Source: Elmis aenea
Taxonomy: Eukaryota; Arthropoda; Insecta; Coleoptera; Elmidae
Direction of reading: 5' to 3'
DNA length: 64,000 bases
Assembly: GCA_947652605.1 (NCBI GenBank)
Contig: OX393579.1
Location: 38,632,970 to 38,696,969 of the forward strand
A model generated the notes under the pieces. The model was not told the DNA's origin, searched no databases, and worked only from the letters and a program-made list of their open reading frames with translations. The translations under genes and the position numbers were made by a program. Of the stretch, positions 24,007 to 34,576 are shown one piece after another; the first letter of the stretch is position 1, and every line of letters starts with the position of its first letter.

Positions 24007-25299
24007 TAGGTTGGCGCATCGGGTACGCCGGATTTAAATTTTCCTTGATTTTTTTTTGTATTTAATTTGGCAACCCCAATGTTTGATATTTGTCATCTGG
24101 TGTTGAGGTTATTAAAAATGGATCGCTATACAAAAGATCAACGTATTGTTATTGTTAAAACACATTACAAATTTGACGGAAGTTTTGCGGAGACCTGGAA
24201 AAGTTCGTAGAATTCTTGGTATTCATATTTCAGTTATTGAGTCCACCATTCGAAGATTAATTAGAAAATTTGAAGACACTGGTTCGGTTATGAACAAACA
24301 AACTCTACCGCTTCCTTGTCCTGTGCGGTCGGCCGAAAACATTGCAGTCGTCAGTAAGAGTACCCATGAGAATCCAGGAACATCAACACGTCGTCGTTCT
24401 CAACAATTGAACATTAGCAGAAAAAGTTTGCAACGAATTCTCACTAAAGACCTTCACCTCCACCCTTACAAAGTTCAATTAACTCAGGAGCTCAAGCCAC
24501 AAGATTATTTGCAAAAGAGACAATTCGCTAATTGGGTGATGGAAAACCAAACAGTGAATGACAATTTTTTTAAAAACATCATCTCTAGCGATGAAGCTCA
24601 TTTTCATTTGGATGATTTGGTTAATAAGCAAAATTGTCGAATTTGGGGCAATAAAAATGCTCGTGTTATTCATGAAAAAAACGATGCACCCACAAAGAGC
24701 CACTGTTTGGTGCGTATTATGGGCTGGAGGTGTAATTGCACCGTTCTTTTTTGAGAATGGGTGTGGCCAAGCTGTAACTGTAAATGAAATACGATATCGA
24801 GACATGATGCCGAACTTTTTGTGGAATCAATTGCACGACATGGAACTCGAAGAAATGTGGTTTCAACAGGATGGTGCCACATGCCATACAGCAAGAGAAA
24901 TCATCGAATTGTTAAGACAACATTTTCCTGGTGTGATTTCCAGAAATGCTGACGTTAATTGGCCGCCAGATCTTGCGACTTGACGCCATTCGATTTTTTC
25001 CTCTGGGGTTTTGTAAAGTCGAAAGTCTATGCTAACAAATCACATACAATTACTGAACTGAAAACAGAAACGCAACGCGTTATTTCTGAAATTGAGCCAA
25101 CTGCCTTGCAAAAGTCTTCGAAATTTGATCGAAAGGGTCGGGGTATGCCAGAACAGTCGCGGCGGCCATTTGGCCGACATCGTATTCCATAATGAATTTT
25201 AGCATGTCTACTTCATAAATCAATAAAAAATTCCCAGTTAAATAATACTTTACTGTTTCATTTAAAAATTAAATCCGGCGTACCCGATACGCCGCCCTA
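24007..25299 (+). mobile_element. Tc1/mariner-superfamily element, full length but dead
   Basis: Inverted ends GGTTGGCGCATCGGGTACGC on the left and the inverse of GGGCGGCGTATCGGGTACGC on the right, both continuing CGGATTTAA, embedded in TATA at each side (TA target). About 1.29 kb total, the usual size for mariner-like elements. The interior is a single transposase reading frame broken by frameshifts. Confidence 0.92.
24118..25195 (+). pseudogene. Tc1/mariner-type DDE transposase, multiply frameshifted
   Basis: A DNA cut-and-paste transposase relic. It starts with ATG at 24118 (MDRYTKDQRIVIVK, helix-turn-helix region) and shifts frame near 24195 to VRRILGIHISVIESTIRRLI. The frame runs to about 24700 through KSLQRILTKDLHLHPYKVQ and SSDEAHFHLDD (first catalytic Asp). 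It shifts again to LWAGGVIAPFFFENG, WFQQDGATCHTAREIIELL (second Asp) and VNWPP. Another shift near 24965 gives RSCDLTPFDFFLWGFVKSK (third acidic position, Asp), and a last near 25110 gives NLIERVGVCQNSRGGHLADI. All domains are present in order, so only about four indels separate it from an open frame. Close relatives are common in insects. Confidence 0.92.
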
Positions 25300-25317
25300 T
25301 ATTATCTTGATCTAGAC

Positions 25318-25528
25318 CAGAGCTGTTTAACTGACGGCCCGCGGGCCACATGCGGCCCTCAAAAGAACTTTTGTGGCCCACGAACATCTTACAAAAAATC
25401 ATTCAACCTAACTCTTACCACGATTTATACATAACATTGCGTTTTACTTTCTAGAATGTATACACAGTTGTGGCCGGCTAAGAGAATAAAAAAATGGCCA
25501 GCACTTATACAGCACTTGGACAGCCCTG
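25318..25528. mobile_element. hAT-type MITE, 211 bp
   Basis: Left end CAGAGCTGTTTAACTGACGG, right end GCACTTGGACAGCCCTG. Flanking ATCTAGAC (25310-25317) and ATTTAGAC (25529-25536) match at 7 of 8. The left arm is rich in GGCCCGCGGGCC-type words. Confidence 0.8.
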
Positions 25529-27318
25529 ATTTAGACTAAAGACAATATTGCGCAAACGTAAAAAAAACGAATGTAGCTGTGAAATTGAGAGGTTATAAAT
25601 AAAATTATTTACAAAATTCTCCCCATAATTATGTTTCAAAATACGAGCGTAAAATGTAAATTATTCGCTTTTAAAAACACGTAACGTAGATTTAGCAACA
25701 TCTGCATATAATAAAAAGTATAAACGTACTGATTGGCTATCTATATATTCCAATAACTCATCACATTCGTTATTTATTGAACATGTAGCTGACGTTTTTT
25801 ATCGGGTAATTATAATATATGATCCAACAGTCACTGTGTCCATTAGAATGTTATAAATACTAAGCGAGCTTACTAAATGTGATGTATTTTTAATTAAAAC
25901 TCACGTCACTTGCAATAACTGCGACACCACTATTTTGCAAAATGTGATTAATGTCAAACGAGCTCTGTTTTTCTACGATGGTGGCAACGTTAACACAACT
26001 AAAACTAAAAGTGATATTTGTTTTTTAACTGTTCATCGAAGCTAAAACCAAATAACAGTATTACATTTTGTTGATAACCTAATTTTTCTCTTCTTTTCTC
26101 GCTCTTTCTTCCCTTTTCTCATTTCAATACCCTCTCTTTTTTATTTATTTCTTCTTTGATTCTTTCTAATATCCCTTTTTTCTCCGCTTACCTCCCAATT
26201 TCATTTATTTCCATTTCTTCGTTTTTTTTTCTTTTCCCTTTTGATTCGTTCTATTTTTCCATCTTTCTTTTGCTCTCTTTATATTTTTTTATCGCGTCAA
26301 TCTACTTGGATTTTATTATTCTTTCTTTCTTTCTATCTTCCTCTCTTACTATCCTCCTCTTTTTCTATACGTCTTTCTTTCCATTCTTTTCTCTGGGGTT
26401 TCTTTTTCTCTTTACTTATTGAGCATTATTTATCTACAAAACTGTACTAATTTTAGCTTTTTTTTTTAATTTTTCAAACAACTTTTCAAACAAAGAAACA
26501 GTTCAGTCTAAATAAACTGGTTAAAAAAACAATTCTATAAAACGACATGAGGTGCCATCAAAAATTAGGTGTTTTCACGTGTTTACCAAGCTCACAGTTC
26601 TGAAACCAAATCCAATATGTTTATAATTGTATTTAATAATATTCAATCATAATAATTTTGACATTTCGTCAATATGTACATAAATAAGCACTAAAAGATA
26701 ATGTACAAATTTAATTTTACACAGATGAAGTAATCAATTTACTTGTTTATTCCATTCGAAATTAATAACAGCAGTAACTACTAATTTGTTTCGGTGCATT
26801 AACATTTTAATGGATGCACAGCATTAATCTATTCGATTTGTATACCATGGGGAACGTCTGGAATGTTCATTTAACGAGTCAAATAAACAAGGTTTATTAT
26901 CAATTATATTACAATTTACGGTGGAAAGTATTAAATTTGCAGTCAAATATTATCGTAAACATAATTAAACCGTAGTTCCAATAATGTTATTTTCGTTTTT
27001 AGATGTTTATGCTCATTCTCCGAAACCCTAGACAGAGTTTGTTTAAGAAAACTTATCCTGTAGTTGAATGGATGTTAAAATGAAAAAATATTGTGAATAG
27101 GGGTAAACATTACGTTACGAATAACAAACAAGCTTTTAGATATATCTTAACAAAATGGTTCAATTATATTTTAATGGCATATAAAAACTCACGATAAAAA
27201 GTATAGATCAACCTAATTACTATACTGGGTTATTTAGTTTGATTGTCGCACCCCTTTAACTTTTTAATTATTGAAAATAACTCCAACAAACCTTATATTT
27301 TTGGAAAATGTAAAAATA
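25529..27318. other. Unassigned DNA with a polypyrimidine tract
   Basis: The main feature is the C/T-rich run at 26083-26465, listed separately. The remainder is AT-rich with no supported gene. Confidence 0.45.
26083..26465 (+). repeat. Polypyrimidine-rich tract of about 380 bp
   Basis: Runs of TTTCTTTC, CTCTTTC, TCTTCTTTT and similar, with few purines. Overlapping predicted peptides (for example 26156-26422, F/S/L-rich) simply reflect pyrimidine-rich codons. It has no unit regular enough to call a tandem repeat. Confidence 0.7.
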
Positions 27319-27504
27319 TACAGGGTGTTCCATTTAAAATAACAAAGTTGGGGTCATTTCCGGCGAAACCGGAAGTGAAACAAATGTGTGCAACGGCTCA
27401 AAAAGCCCGGTTTTTCGCACATATCATATGTATAAAATTTAATTTATCTAAAATCAAAGCTAAAGAAAAAAAGGTGGTGTACCACACTTCATTTACACCC
27501 GGTA
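27319..27504. mobile_element. Short MITE abutting the LINE 5' side
   Basis: Left TACAGGGTGTTCCATTTAAA, right CATTTACACCCGGTA. The left end is shared with a family having an arm at 39872-40222 (both contain CATTTCC and GGAAGTG). The LINE begins immediately to its right. Confidence 0.6.
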
Positions 27505-27505
27505 T

Positions 27506-28621
27506 ATGATAAATAAACTTCATAATTTTTTTGGCGGCCCTCACATAAGTCACATAGACAACATCGCCAAAACACTGAATGAAGTTGACAATAAATTAAA
27601 AGCCCTCAACCCGACTATAGACGCCTCAAAAACAGCCAAAATACCACACGGAAAAACTGTGCAACCATCCACGCCGCTCCTAAACAACCCTAAACAACCG
27701 CAATCAACAAATAATTACGAAAATGATAACAAATGGCGATACGTAATTATTAATAACCTACCACCACATTATACGTCTACAAACATTGTCCACTACGTGA
27801 AAGAAAAGCTTGGAGTGACAGAATTTATCAGATGCTACACCTTACCAAACCTACCCGAGGTTGGTTCTTCTTCTTTTAAACTAGGTATCAAAGACAAAAA
27901 GAGCGCAGAAATAATGGCGAATAATTCTTTCTGGCCACCTAATATCTCAGTTAGATGGTCGCAAAGCACACAAGCCACCACCTGCAATCAAAATTCTGGT
28001 CAACTCAACAACAACGTAGTAAGAAGGGGCACAACATACTATGCACCAGTAACAGAAACAGTCGCCATACATACACCAAATACATATAATGCCATTAACA
28101 GCTGTGAAAATAATAAGGTAACTATTTCCTCCGATTCAGAGGCCATAGCAGCGTGTAAGTCAATTGGAATAAATCAATCTACTCTGTTTGAACTTGCCAA
28201 AAGAGAAACATCATCAACAACAAAAATTGACCCTCTAACACCGCCTAGAGTAAGATTAACGCAAGAAGCTCAGTCCACCTTCGGCCGTACTCTCCTAGCT
28301 AGACTTAGGGAACCGCTCATCAAGAATGCTATAAGATTATACCTAGCGTATTTATCTGACCAATCGAACACCGTCTGCTACGATGGTTTCACAAATACAA
28401 GCATTAAAGTATATCTGGCCTCTGAAGGTCTACCAGTCGACCTACCATCATTAAAAAGGCTGTATAATGATTTCCACGCCGCCTATGGTATTAGCCTAAA
28501 CGAAGTAACCGATGATCTAGCCGCCTACAGATCATACATCACATCGGAAAGAATCGCATTCTTGCAAAAATGCAGAGAAACGCAACGAAGCTATTACAAT
28601 CCACCTAGTCGAAATTTTTAA
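27506..28621 (+). CDS. LINE ORF1 protein (nucleic-acid-binding, gag-like), 371 aa
   Basis: First ORF of the LINE, expected to coat the element RNA. Residues about 75-155 (KWRYVIINNLPPHYTSTNIV ... FKLGIKDKKSAEIMANNSFW) read like an RRM-type fold as used in LINE ORF1s. Low-complexity N/T-rich stretches surround it, and no clear CCHC knuckles are visible. The rest has a helical segment (TFGRTLLARLREPLIKNAIRLYL, residues about 265-287). The ATG at 27506 sits within two bases of the MITE end at 27504, so the true start may be upstream and lost, or the start may have been acquired at the junction. The stop TAA at 28619-28621 immediately follows a slippery heptamer. Family assignment of the RRM is my inference from pattern. 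Confidence 0.78.
   Translation: MINKLHNFFGGPHISHIDNIAKTLNEVDNKLKALNPTIDASKTAKIPHGKTVQPSTPLLNNPKQPQSTNNYENDNKWRYVIINNLPPHYTSTNIVHYVKEKLGVTEFIRCYTLPNLPEVGSSSFKLGIKDKKSAEIMANNSFWPPNISVRWSQSTQATTCNQNSGQLNNNVVRRGTTYYAPVTETVAIHTPNTYNAINSCENNKVTISSDSEAIAACKSIGINQSTLFELAKRETSSTTKIDPLTPPRVRLTQEAQSTFGRTLLARLREPLIKNAIRLYLAYLSDQSNTVCYDGFTNTSIKVYLASEGLPVDLPSLKRLYNDFHAAYGISLNEVTDDLAAYRSYITSERIAFLQKCRETQRSYYNPPSRNF
28612..28618 (+). promoter_or_regulatory. Candidate -1 ribosomal frameshift site (A AAT TTT)
   Basis: In the ORF1 frame the end reads CGA AAT TTT TAA. The seven bases 28612-28618 fit the X XXY YYZ rule with X=A, Y=T. Slipping back one base replaces the stop by TTA AAC and enters the ORF2 frame, which is open from 28609 onward. 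No obvious strong downstream hairpin was found by eye. Confidence 0.55.
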
Positions 28622-31551
28622 ACCCAACGACGTGCCCCACTAAGGAGCAAGAATCGGTCACCCACACAAAACAAACAAAAAATAATGACACTCTCCATGT
28701 TTTCCATCACAATATCCAATGCTTACGAAACAAAACCTTAGAACTCGAGTTGACACTTAATACAATCAAATTAAAACCACACATCCTAGCCCTAAGTGAA
28801 CACTGGTGCACACCTGAAGAACTACAGTGCCTCAACATACCAGGATATACATTAGTATCCTACTATGCAAGATCGACCATGCAACACGGAGGAACATGTA
28901 TATTCGTTCTCAGTGAACTAAATGACTTTAGAGAATTAGAAAATCTTTCACTTTACAATATTGAAGGTCAATTCGAGTGCTCTTGTATCATAAACAAAAT
29001 TTTTAAAATTATTATCGTTTGTATTTATAGAACCAATTTAGGCTCTCTTGATATTTTCTTCAACTGTCTTGAGAAATTTCTAGTAGAAAGCTTCGTTACT
29101 TTCTCAGAATATAAAATTATACTCACAGGTGATTTCAATATTTGCTTGCTAAATAAAAGTAAAAATAGTAAACTGTTTCTCGACATACTCCATAGTCAAA
29201 ACTATGAACAAACAATATTTGAAGCGACCCGGGTTACTAAACAATCAAAATCTCTAATTGACTGCATTTTTATCAAAAACTTTCATGACACAGACCCTAA
29301 AAGTTGTGGGACAGTTATCCAAACAGCGCTGTCTGATCACTACGGCCAGTCAGTCGAAGTAAAGATTGAGAAAGTTCATCACAAGGACAACATCCCTAAA
29401 AATATAACCACAAGGATCTTCTCTAACAATAAACTAGAAGAATTTAGAGCAAACCTTACAAACAGTAACTGGGATGAAGTATATCTATCATCTGACATAA
29501 ACTCGGCTTACGATATTTTTTTAAAAATATATAAAGAATTCTTTGAAACCATTTTCAAACCGAAAACCATTAAAAAAATGTCAAACCACAGAAATTGGAT
29601 CACTATCGGCATCAAAACATCCTGTTCTAACAAACGACAACTATATTTAGATTACAGAGAAGGTCGAATATCCGAGGAATACTTCAAAACATATTCAAAA
29701 ATATTAAAAAGCACCATTCGTCTTGCAAAACGACTCACTGACGAAAAATACATTAAAACGGCAAAAAACAAAAGCAAAGCGACATGGGAAGTAATAGGCA
29801 ACTACATGGGAAAAAAGCAACAAGAAGACAATTTCATCAAAAATGTCAAAAATACAGGTGAAAACCCATTAGATATATTAAACAACGTCAACGAACGATT
29901 TATAAATATGTGCCCCGACAATACGGATGGGACCATTTCTGAAACCAGCCACTTCAAACATAATAATATGTCTATTTATCTACGTCCCACTTCTTACGAG
30001 GAAGTCTATAAAACCATAATGTCACTTAAAAACACAAAATCAACAGGAGAAGATGAAATCCCAACAAACCTCTTAAAATATACTGCCGACTTAATATCTG
30101 GACCTCTAAGTCACATTATAAATCTCTCATTAAAAAATGGCATATTTCCTAACAAACTTAAATGTGCAAAAATCAAACCAATTCACAAAAAAGGGGATTT
30201 AAGTGACATAGGAAACTATAGACCCATAGCCATCCTCACAAACATTAGTAAGATATTTGAAAAAATAATCTACAACCGAATTGAAAATTACGTAGAACAC
30301 TTTGGCTTAATAAACAACTCTCAAAATGGATTCAGAAAAGGCAAAACAACTACCCGCGCTATTTATATGGCAATCCGAAATGTACTTCAATCCCTCAATA
30401 AAGACAAACACACCATGGTCATGTGTGTTGATCTCTCAAAAGCTTTCGATAGTGTTGACCACGAGATACTGCTAACAAAATTAGAACACTATGGTATACG
30501 AGGGACCGCCCATAACCTTATAAAATCTTATCTTTCGGAAAGAAACCAATATGTTGCCGGAAAAGACTCGTCAGGTAAAATTCTAAAATCAAACAAAAAG
30601 ACAATCAAAAAAGGAGTCCCGCAAGGATCAATCTTAGGCCCCCTGTTATACATACTGTACACAAATGATCTTCCAGTTTTTGCCAAAACTTCCCTTATAC
30701 AATTTGCCGATGACACATCTGCTATTATTAGTGACTCGGATTCAAAAAATTCTGAACAAAAACTCTTTGACTGCTTAGGCCAACTCCAACTTTGGTTCAC
30801 ATTAAACAATCTAACCTTAAATGTCAATAAAACTCAAGTAATAAAGTTTTCACAAAGTAAATTAACCTCCGACCTAAAACTTAAAAACAATTCCACAACT
30901 ATAAATGTTGTTAATAAAATATCATTTCTTGGTTTAGGTATTGACTCTAGACTGGACTGGTCATACCACATCGAACGCCTGTCACAAAGCCTGTCACGGT
31001 ATCCTTTCGCACTAAAAAACCTAAAAAAATTAGTCAGTACAAACGCGGCCAAAACTGCATATCATGCGTATGTTGAATCTAGGTTACGTTATGCTATAAT
31101 TTTTTGGGGTAACGCTAGTGACTCTGCACGCCTCTTTATTATACAAAAGCGATGTATAAGAACTATTTTTGGTCTAAACTACCGAGATCATTGTAAAGAC
31201 ACTTTTCGTGACAAAGAAATATTAACTTTTTACGGCCTATTCATTCTCGAAGCCATCCTTTTCGTAAGAAATAATTTTGATCTGTTTGAAGTGAATATAA
31301 GAAACCATGCAGCCAATACACGACATAAAAAAAATCTTAAGCCCGATTGCTTCAAATATACTTATCTTCAAAAAAATGTTGCCTCTATAATTATTGCAAT
31401 ATATAACAAATTTAATACATCACCTGAGAGTATAAAAAATCTACGCACTCCTGACTTGAAGAAAAGATTAAGAAATGTCCTAATTTCTAAAGCTTACTAT
31501 GGAGTTAGTGAATACCTTAATGACGATTACTTTAAAAACTCCTTTAAGTAA
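28618..31551 (+). CDS. LINE ORF2: apurinic endonuclease plus reverse transcriptase
   Basis: The polyprotein that nicks target DNA and copies the element RNA onto it. The frame is open from 28609 and has no ATG before the endonuclease domain; the first in-frame ATG is near 28878, inside it. Domain order: endonuclease HHNIQCLRNKTLELE (28705-28749), SEHW, VCIYRTN, ILTGDFNICLL and ALSDHYGQSVEV (the last about 590 bases into the frame). The RT has YRPIAILTNISKIFEK, GFRKGKTTTRA, CVDLSKAFDSVDHE (catalytic Asp), GVPQGSILGPLLYILYTNDLP and QFADDTSAI (FADD codons at 30703-30714). The C-terminal domain has YVESRLRYAIIFWGNAS. About 977 codons with no internal stops, so all catalytic motifs are present. 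Expression probably depends on frameshifting or reinitiation. Confidence 0.92.
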   Translation, partial: LNPTTCPTKEQESVTHTKQTKNNDTLHVFHHNIQCLRNKTLELELTLNTIKLKPHILALSEHWCTPEELQCLNIPGYTLVSYYARSTMQHGGTCIFVLSELNDFRELENLSLYNIEGQFECSCIINKIFKIIIVCIYRTNLGSLDIFFNCLEKFLVESFVTFSEYKIILTGDFNICLLNKSKNSKLFLDILHSQNYEQTIFEATRVTKQSKSLIDCIFIKNFHDTDPKSCGTVIQTALSDHYGQSVEVKIEKVHHKDNIPKNITTRIFSNNKLEEFRANLTNSNWDEVYLSSDINSAYDIFLKIYKEFFETIFKPKTIKKMSNHRNWITIGIKTSCSNKRQLYLDYREGRISEEYFKTYSKILKSTIRLAKRLTDEKYIKTAKNKSKATWEVIGNYMGKKQQEDNFIKNVKNTGENPLDILNNVNERFINMCPDNTDGTISETSHFKHNNMSIYLRPTSYEEVYKTIMSLKNTKSTGEDEIPTNLLKYTADLISGPLSHIINLSLKNGIFPNKLKCAKIKPIHKKGDLSDIGNYRPIAILTNISKIFEKIIYNRIENYVEHFGLINNSQNGFRKGKTTTRAIYMAIRNVLQSLNKDKHTMVMCVDLSKAFDSVDHEILLTKLEHYGIRGTAHNLIKSYLSERNQYVAGKDSSGKILKSNKKTIKKGVPQGSILGPLLYILYTNDLPVFAKTSLIQFADDTSAIISDSDSKNSEQKLFDCLGQLQLWFTLNNLTLNVNKTQVIKFSQSKLTSDLKLKNNSTTINVVNKISFLGLGIDSRLDWSYHIERLSQSLSRYPFALKNLKKLVSTNAAKTAYHAYVESRLRYAIIFWGNASDSARLFIIQKRCIRTIFGLNYRDHCKDTFRDKEILTFYGLFILEAILFVRNNFDLFEVNIRNHAANTRHKKNLKPDCFKYTYLQKNVASIIIAIYNKFNTSPESIKNLRTPDLKKRLRNVLISKAYYGVSEYLNDDYFKNSFK

Positions 31552-31663
31552 TTATAATTGTGTTGTATATATTCGTATATATGTGTATTTTTTATATCAT
31601 TACTGTGACATGTTCTACGCCTTTTTGGATTTTTCAGAACAAATAAAGACTACTACTACTACT

Positions 31664-33119
31664 CTATGTAGCCCCAGGTCTTAATAAGTCTGTGCATCCC
31701 TGCTCTACAATGACGTATGTCAAATCCGCGATAGGCAACTGTTTTTCTTTTAATTACATAGTACACACGTTTTTGTTGATTCGGATAGAGAATTTAATTT
31801 TGAATCCGACCATGTATTAAAAAAGTATGCATATAAAAGAAAATTTTCGAGAAAAATCAGTTCAAAGTAAGAGTTACGACTTCAGTTAAATTAGGGCAAA
31901 ATTTTATATTCAGGTGCTTAATTGACGCAAACAGAACTTATCTAGCTCTTTTAGTTTTTGAGATATAGGGAAAAAAGTAAAAAAGTCGATTTTTGTTTTT
32001 TGCCCGTAACTTCTTTATTTGATGTCGAATTTCGTTTCTGTGAAAACTTTTTTAGGGCCACTTTTTGCAAGGAATCAGAATCCCCAATTATATTTTCCGT
32101 GCGAAGTTTCGTTTTTTTTTAAACCATCAGCAGGTCAATTTTTTCTTATGAACGCTATATCTGATTTTAACGCCAATTTGTAGAGCATTTTTTTCTGAAT
32201 TCGACAATGTATAACACTTGGCACATTTTTGAAACTTTGAAACTTGAACTCGTGCGCCAATGTACTATTTTAGTTGTCTTAGTAGCTTAGTACAAAGTGT
32301 AAAATACTAACAATGAGTAAAATTATTTTAATTTCGCATTACATTTGCTTTAATGTTACCACCTAAGGAGTGACGAGATAGACTAGCAAAAGTCGAAATA
32401 AAATAATTAAAACCGGTTCTTGTTTTTCCCATGGCAGTGGAATATAAATATAAGATTAGGTTATATATTTCCCGCCAAACATAAGTTACCTATATCCTTT
32501 CAATTGTTATTTCCATATAGCACTTACTTTTTGAGGGCGATTTTATACACACAAAGGCGGCAATCACCCTAGGACCGGCCCTGCATTCAACCTACATAAA
32601 AGTATAAACTCTGGTAATGTGATATTTAGAAGAAGATTTTCAGTACCAATCGTATTTTTATTGAATTGAAATGAAAATTTTAAATTAAATTATTTCTTTG
32701 TTATTGAAATATGTGTGGAACATGAAAAAAGCTTTGTCAATCCCCAATTCTTATGAATGATTTTGTCTGCTTCGCTTAACATCTTATTTGGTAATCGGTT
32801 CACTAGCGACAGTCCGCTTTCACAAAGGACACGCATCTTTCGACATTTCTTTGACGCCCCGTATCCTGAACCTTGCTGTAGGGGAAACTGCACCAGCAAT
32901 TAGGAGAAAATATTCTGAAATTTAACAATTACTAGGAAATGTTACTCTAAAAGTCTGCTGTAAATTATTTGGTTGGAAAGTTGAAATACGACATGAGAAA
33001 GCAATTGACTTGATAAGTTATTACAGACATCTGTGTCATTAACACTACTTAAGTCATTTTAAGGTATTACCCTTCTATTTTGGTTAATTTTTGTTATACT
33101 CAACCTGAAACAATGCATA
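31664..33119. other. Unassigned DNA containing a dispersed repeat
   Basis: Apart from the repeat at 31868-32240 no gene or terminal structure was recognised. The minus open frame at 32690-32899 has no motif support. Confidence 0.4.
31868..32240 (+). repeat. Dispersed direct repeat, copy 1 (partner 51787-52160)
   Basis: Matches 51787-52160 in the same orientation, with landmarks GAGTTACGACTTC, TATTCAGGTGCTTAAT, GACGCAAACAGAACTTATC, TTTTGCCCGTAACTT and CGCTATATCTGATTTTAACG. Most of the differences are single bases. Boundaries and class are unknown; no terminal repeats were found. Confidence 0.85.
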
Positions 33120-34120
33120 TACAGGTGTCCCAAATTACATTTCCATGGGGATCTCGCTTATTATAAGATATATATGTTTGCTTAGATTAGAGGAATTATT
33201 CCTATGAGAGGAGCTACAATCAATTTAACGTACAAAATTTCTCGTACCTTTTTCAGAAGTTATAGCAAAAAATATAAAAATGTTAAATTTCATTTAGCTC
33301 TCGTAACTTTTTCGTCTTAATCATTAGATCAATTTTATTATTACTTTCTTTAGGTATTTTTTAATAGTTAATGTACCTGTTTTATTAGATTTTTTATCAC
33401 TTACCATTTTCGAGATATTACCCCTAACTTGAATTTTCTTATGGACCGCGAAGTTGGCGATTTAACAGTTAAATGTGCTTTTTTCCCTCTTTTTAATGAA
33501 AATTACTTGCTTAATCTATTTTTATAAATAAGTCACAAAATCAAGAAAAATCGTGTTTTACCAATCACTCATCAAGCTATCTATGAAAAAAGAAACAAAA
33601 AACAACTAACTAAATGTTAAATGACGGTAACCATTTTTCTGCTGAATTATTTATTCGAATTTTATAGTGCATTTGTGTGATTTGATAGTCTTTGTGGTAA
33701 TTGTTATAATGATGGCTACATTTAAAAATCGCGAAAAATTTGACATGTTGAGATGCTACTTTCTTTACCACAAAAACTGTGTAGAAGCTGAGCGAATATA
33801 CTTTAGAGCTGTAACCTGACAGAAGGCAAGAAGTGCGCGTAATTACAGAATTTTGGAAATAACTTTAAAAGAATATGGTTTCTTCCAGGTAACAACCAAA
33901 TATCCAAAACAAATCAATAAATAATCAGAATTATCTGTTTTTACACAGTTTCTATGGCAATGAATGTAGCATCTTAGCATGTCAAATTTTTCATTAGTTG
34001 TAAATGTGACCATAAATTATATGATAACAAATTTGCTGCAAAGAGTATCGAATTACACAACAATACTAAACAATTCTAATAAGTAATACCGCAGACAAAT
34101 GGTAACCGTCATTTTTGTTA
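33120..34120. mobile_element. Foldback element with transposase HTH relic (copy 1)
   Basis: Left end TACAGGTGTCCCAAATTACA matches the element at 57425-58937. The left arm runs to about 33700. The core holds a helix-turn-helix fragment (33712-33892), and a shorter inverted copy of the arm and the HTH start follows (about 33948-34115). The right arm is cut off near 34115, where unrelated sequence begins. Confidence 0.8.
33712..33892 (+). pseudogene. Transposase N-terminal HTH fragment (DUF4817-like)
   Basis: From ATG at 33712 the frame reads MATFKNREKFDMLRCYFLYH, then KNCVEAERIYFRA. A stop follows, then in the same frame RNYRILEITLKEYGFFQV. The pattern (aromatic/E..DML..Y, then N...A.RIY, then F..L...L...GFF) resembles the DUF4817 helix-turn-helix that precedes DDE domains in some insect mariner-like transposases. 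No DDE domain follows. The corresponding region of the 57425-58937 element (minus strand, about 58137-58330) preserves the YPEKRQRRMRNYKNL stretch. Family identity is judged by eye. Confidence 0.55.
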
Positions 34121-34576
34121 AATATTTTCAATAAATCTCAGAGTTATATTTTAATAATATCGAGTTTTTCTCCAAAACGATGGCTCCTATCAAAAAACTT
34201 TAAGTCACTAAAAATGTACATTTTAGACCTACCTATCCGACTGTTACAATAAAAAATTGAAATTACGATCGACAAAAAAAAAACAGCAGGTTTTTTCTCT
34301 GCTATTATCGATTGAAGCGCCCCCTATGGTGGAATTTCGCTCAAACTTATGCATAAGAACACGCTTGCCTATTGTAAAATACGTGCCAAATATAAATGTT
34401 GTAGGTCAAAGCGTTCTTGATTCATCAATAAAACAACAATTTTTCATCCCCTCTTCATGGGGCTGTAACTTAGCAACGATGCAACTTTCTATAAGGCATG
34501 ATGGGCTAAATCGTCCTATTTTTCAATGTAGATTCACCAGTAGAAATTATGCTACATCGTTCAGAAACACCCTGTA
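34121..34576. mobile_element. Right half of a TACAGGGTG-class element
   Basis: Ends GAAACACCCTGTA at 34576. The upstream part (GAAGCGCCCCCTATGGTGG at about 34314, GGGGCTGTAACTTAGCAACG at about 34458) has no inverted partner here, so only one half is present. The open frame 34257-34595 reads through it and is not supported as a gene. Confidence 0.5.

Larger units (their letters stand above)
27505..31663 (+). mobile_element. Near-intact CR1/Jockey-type LINE, both ORFs open
   Basis: A two-ORF non-LTR retrotransposon ending in AACAAATAAAG followed by (ACT)n at 31650-31663, a microsatellite-type 3' tail. A 3' fragment of the same family lies on the minus strand at 57131-57423. The 5' end cannot be fixed: ORF1 starts right at the border of the preceding MITE, so the 5' UTR may be missing. 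Target duplications were not identified. Confidence 0.85.
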
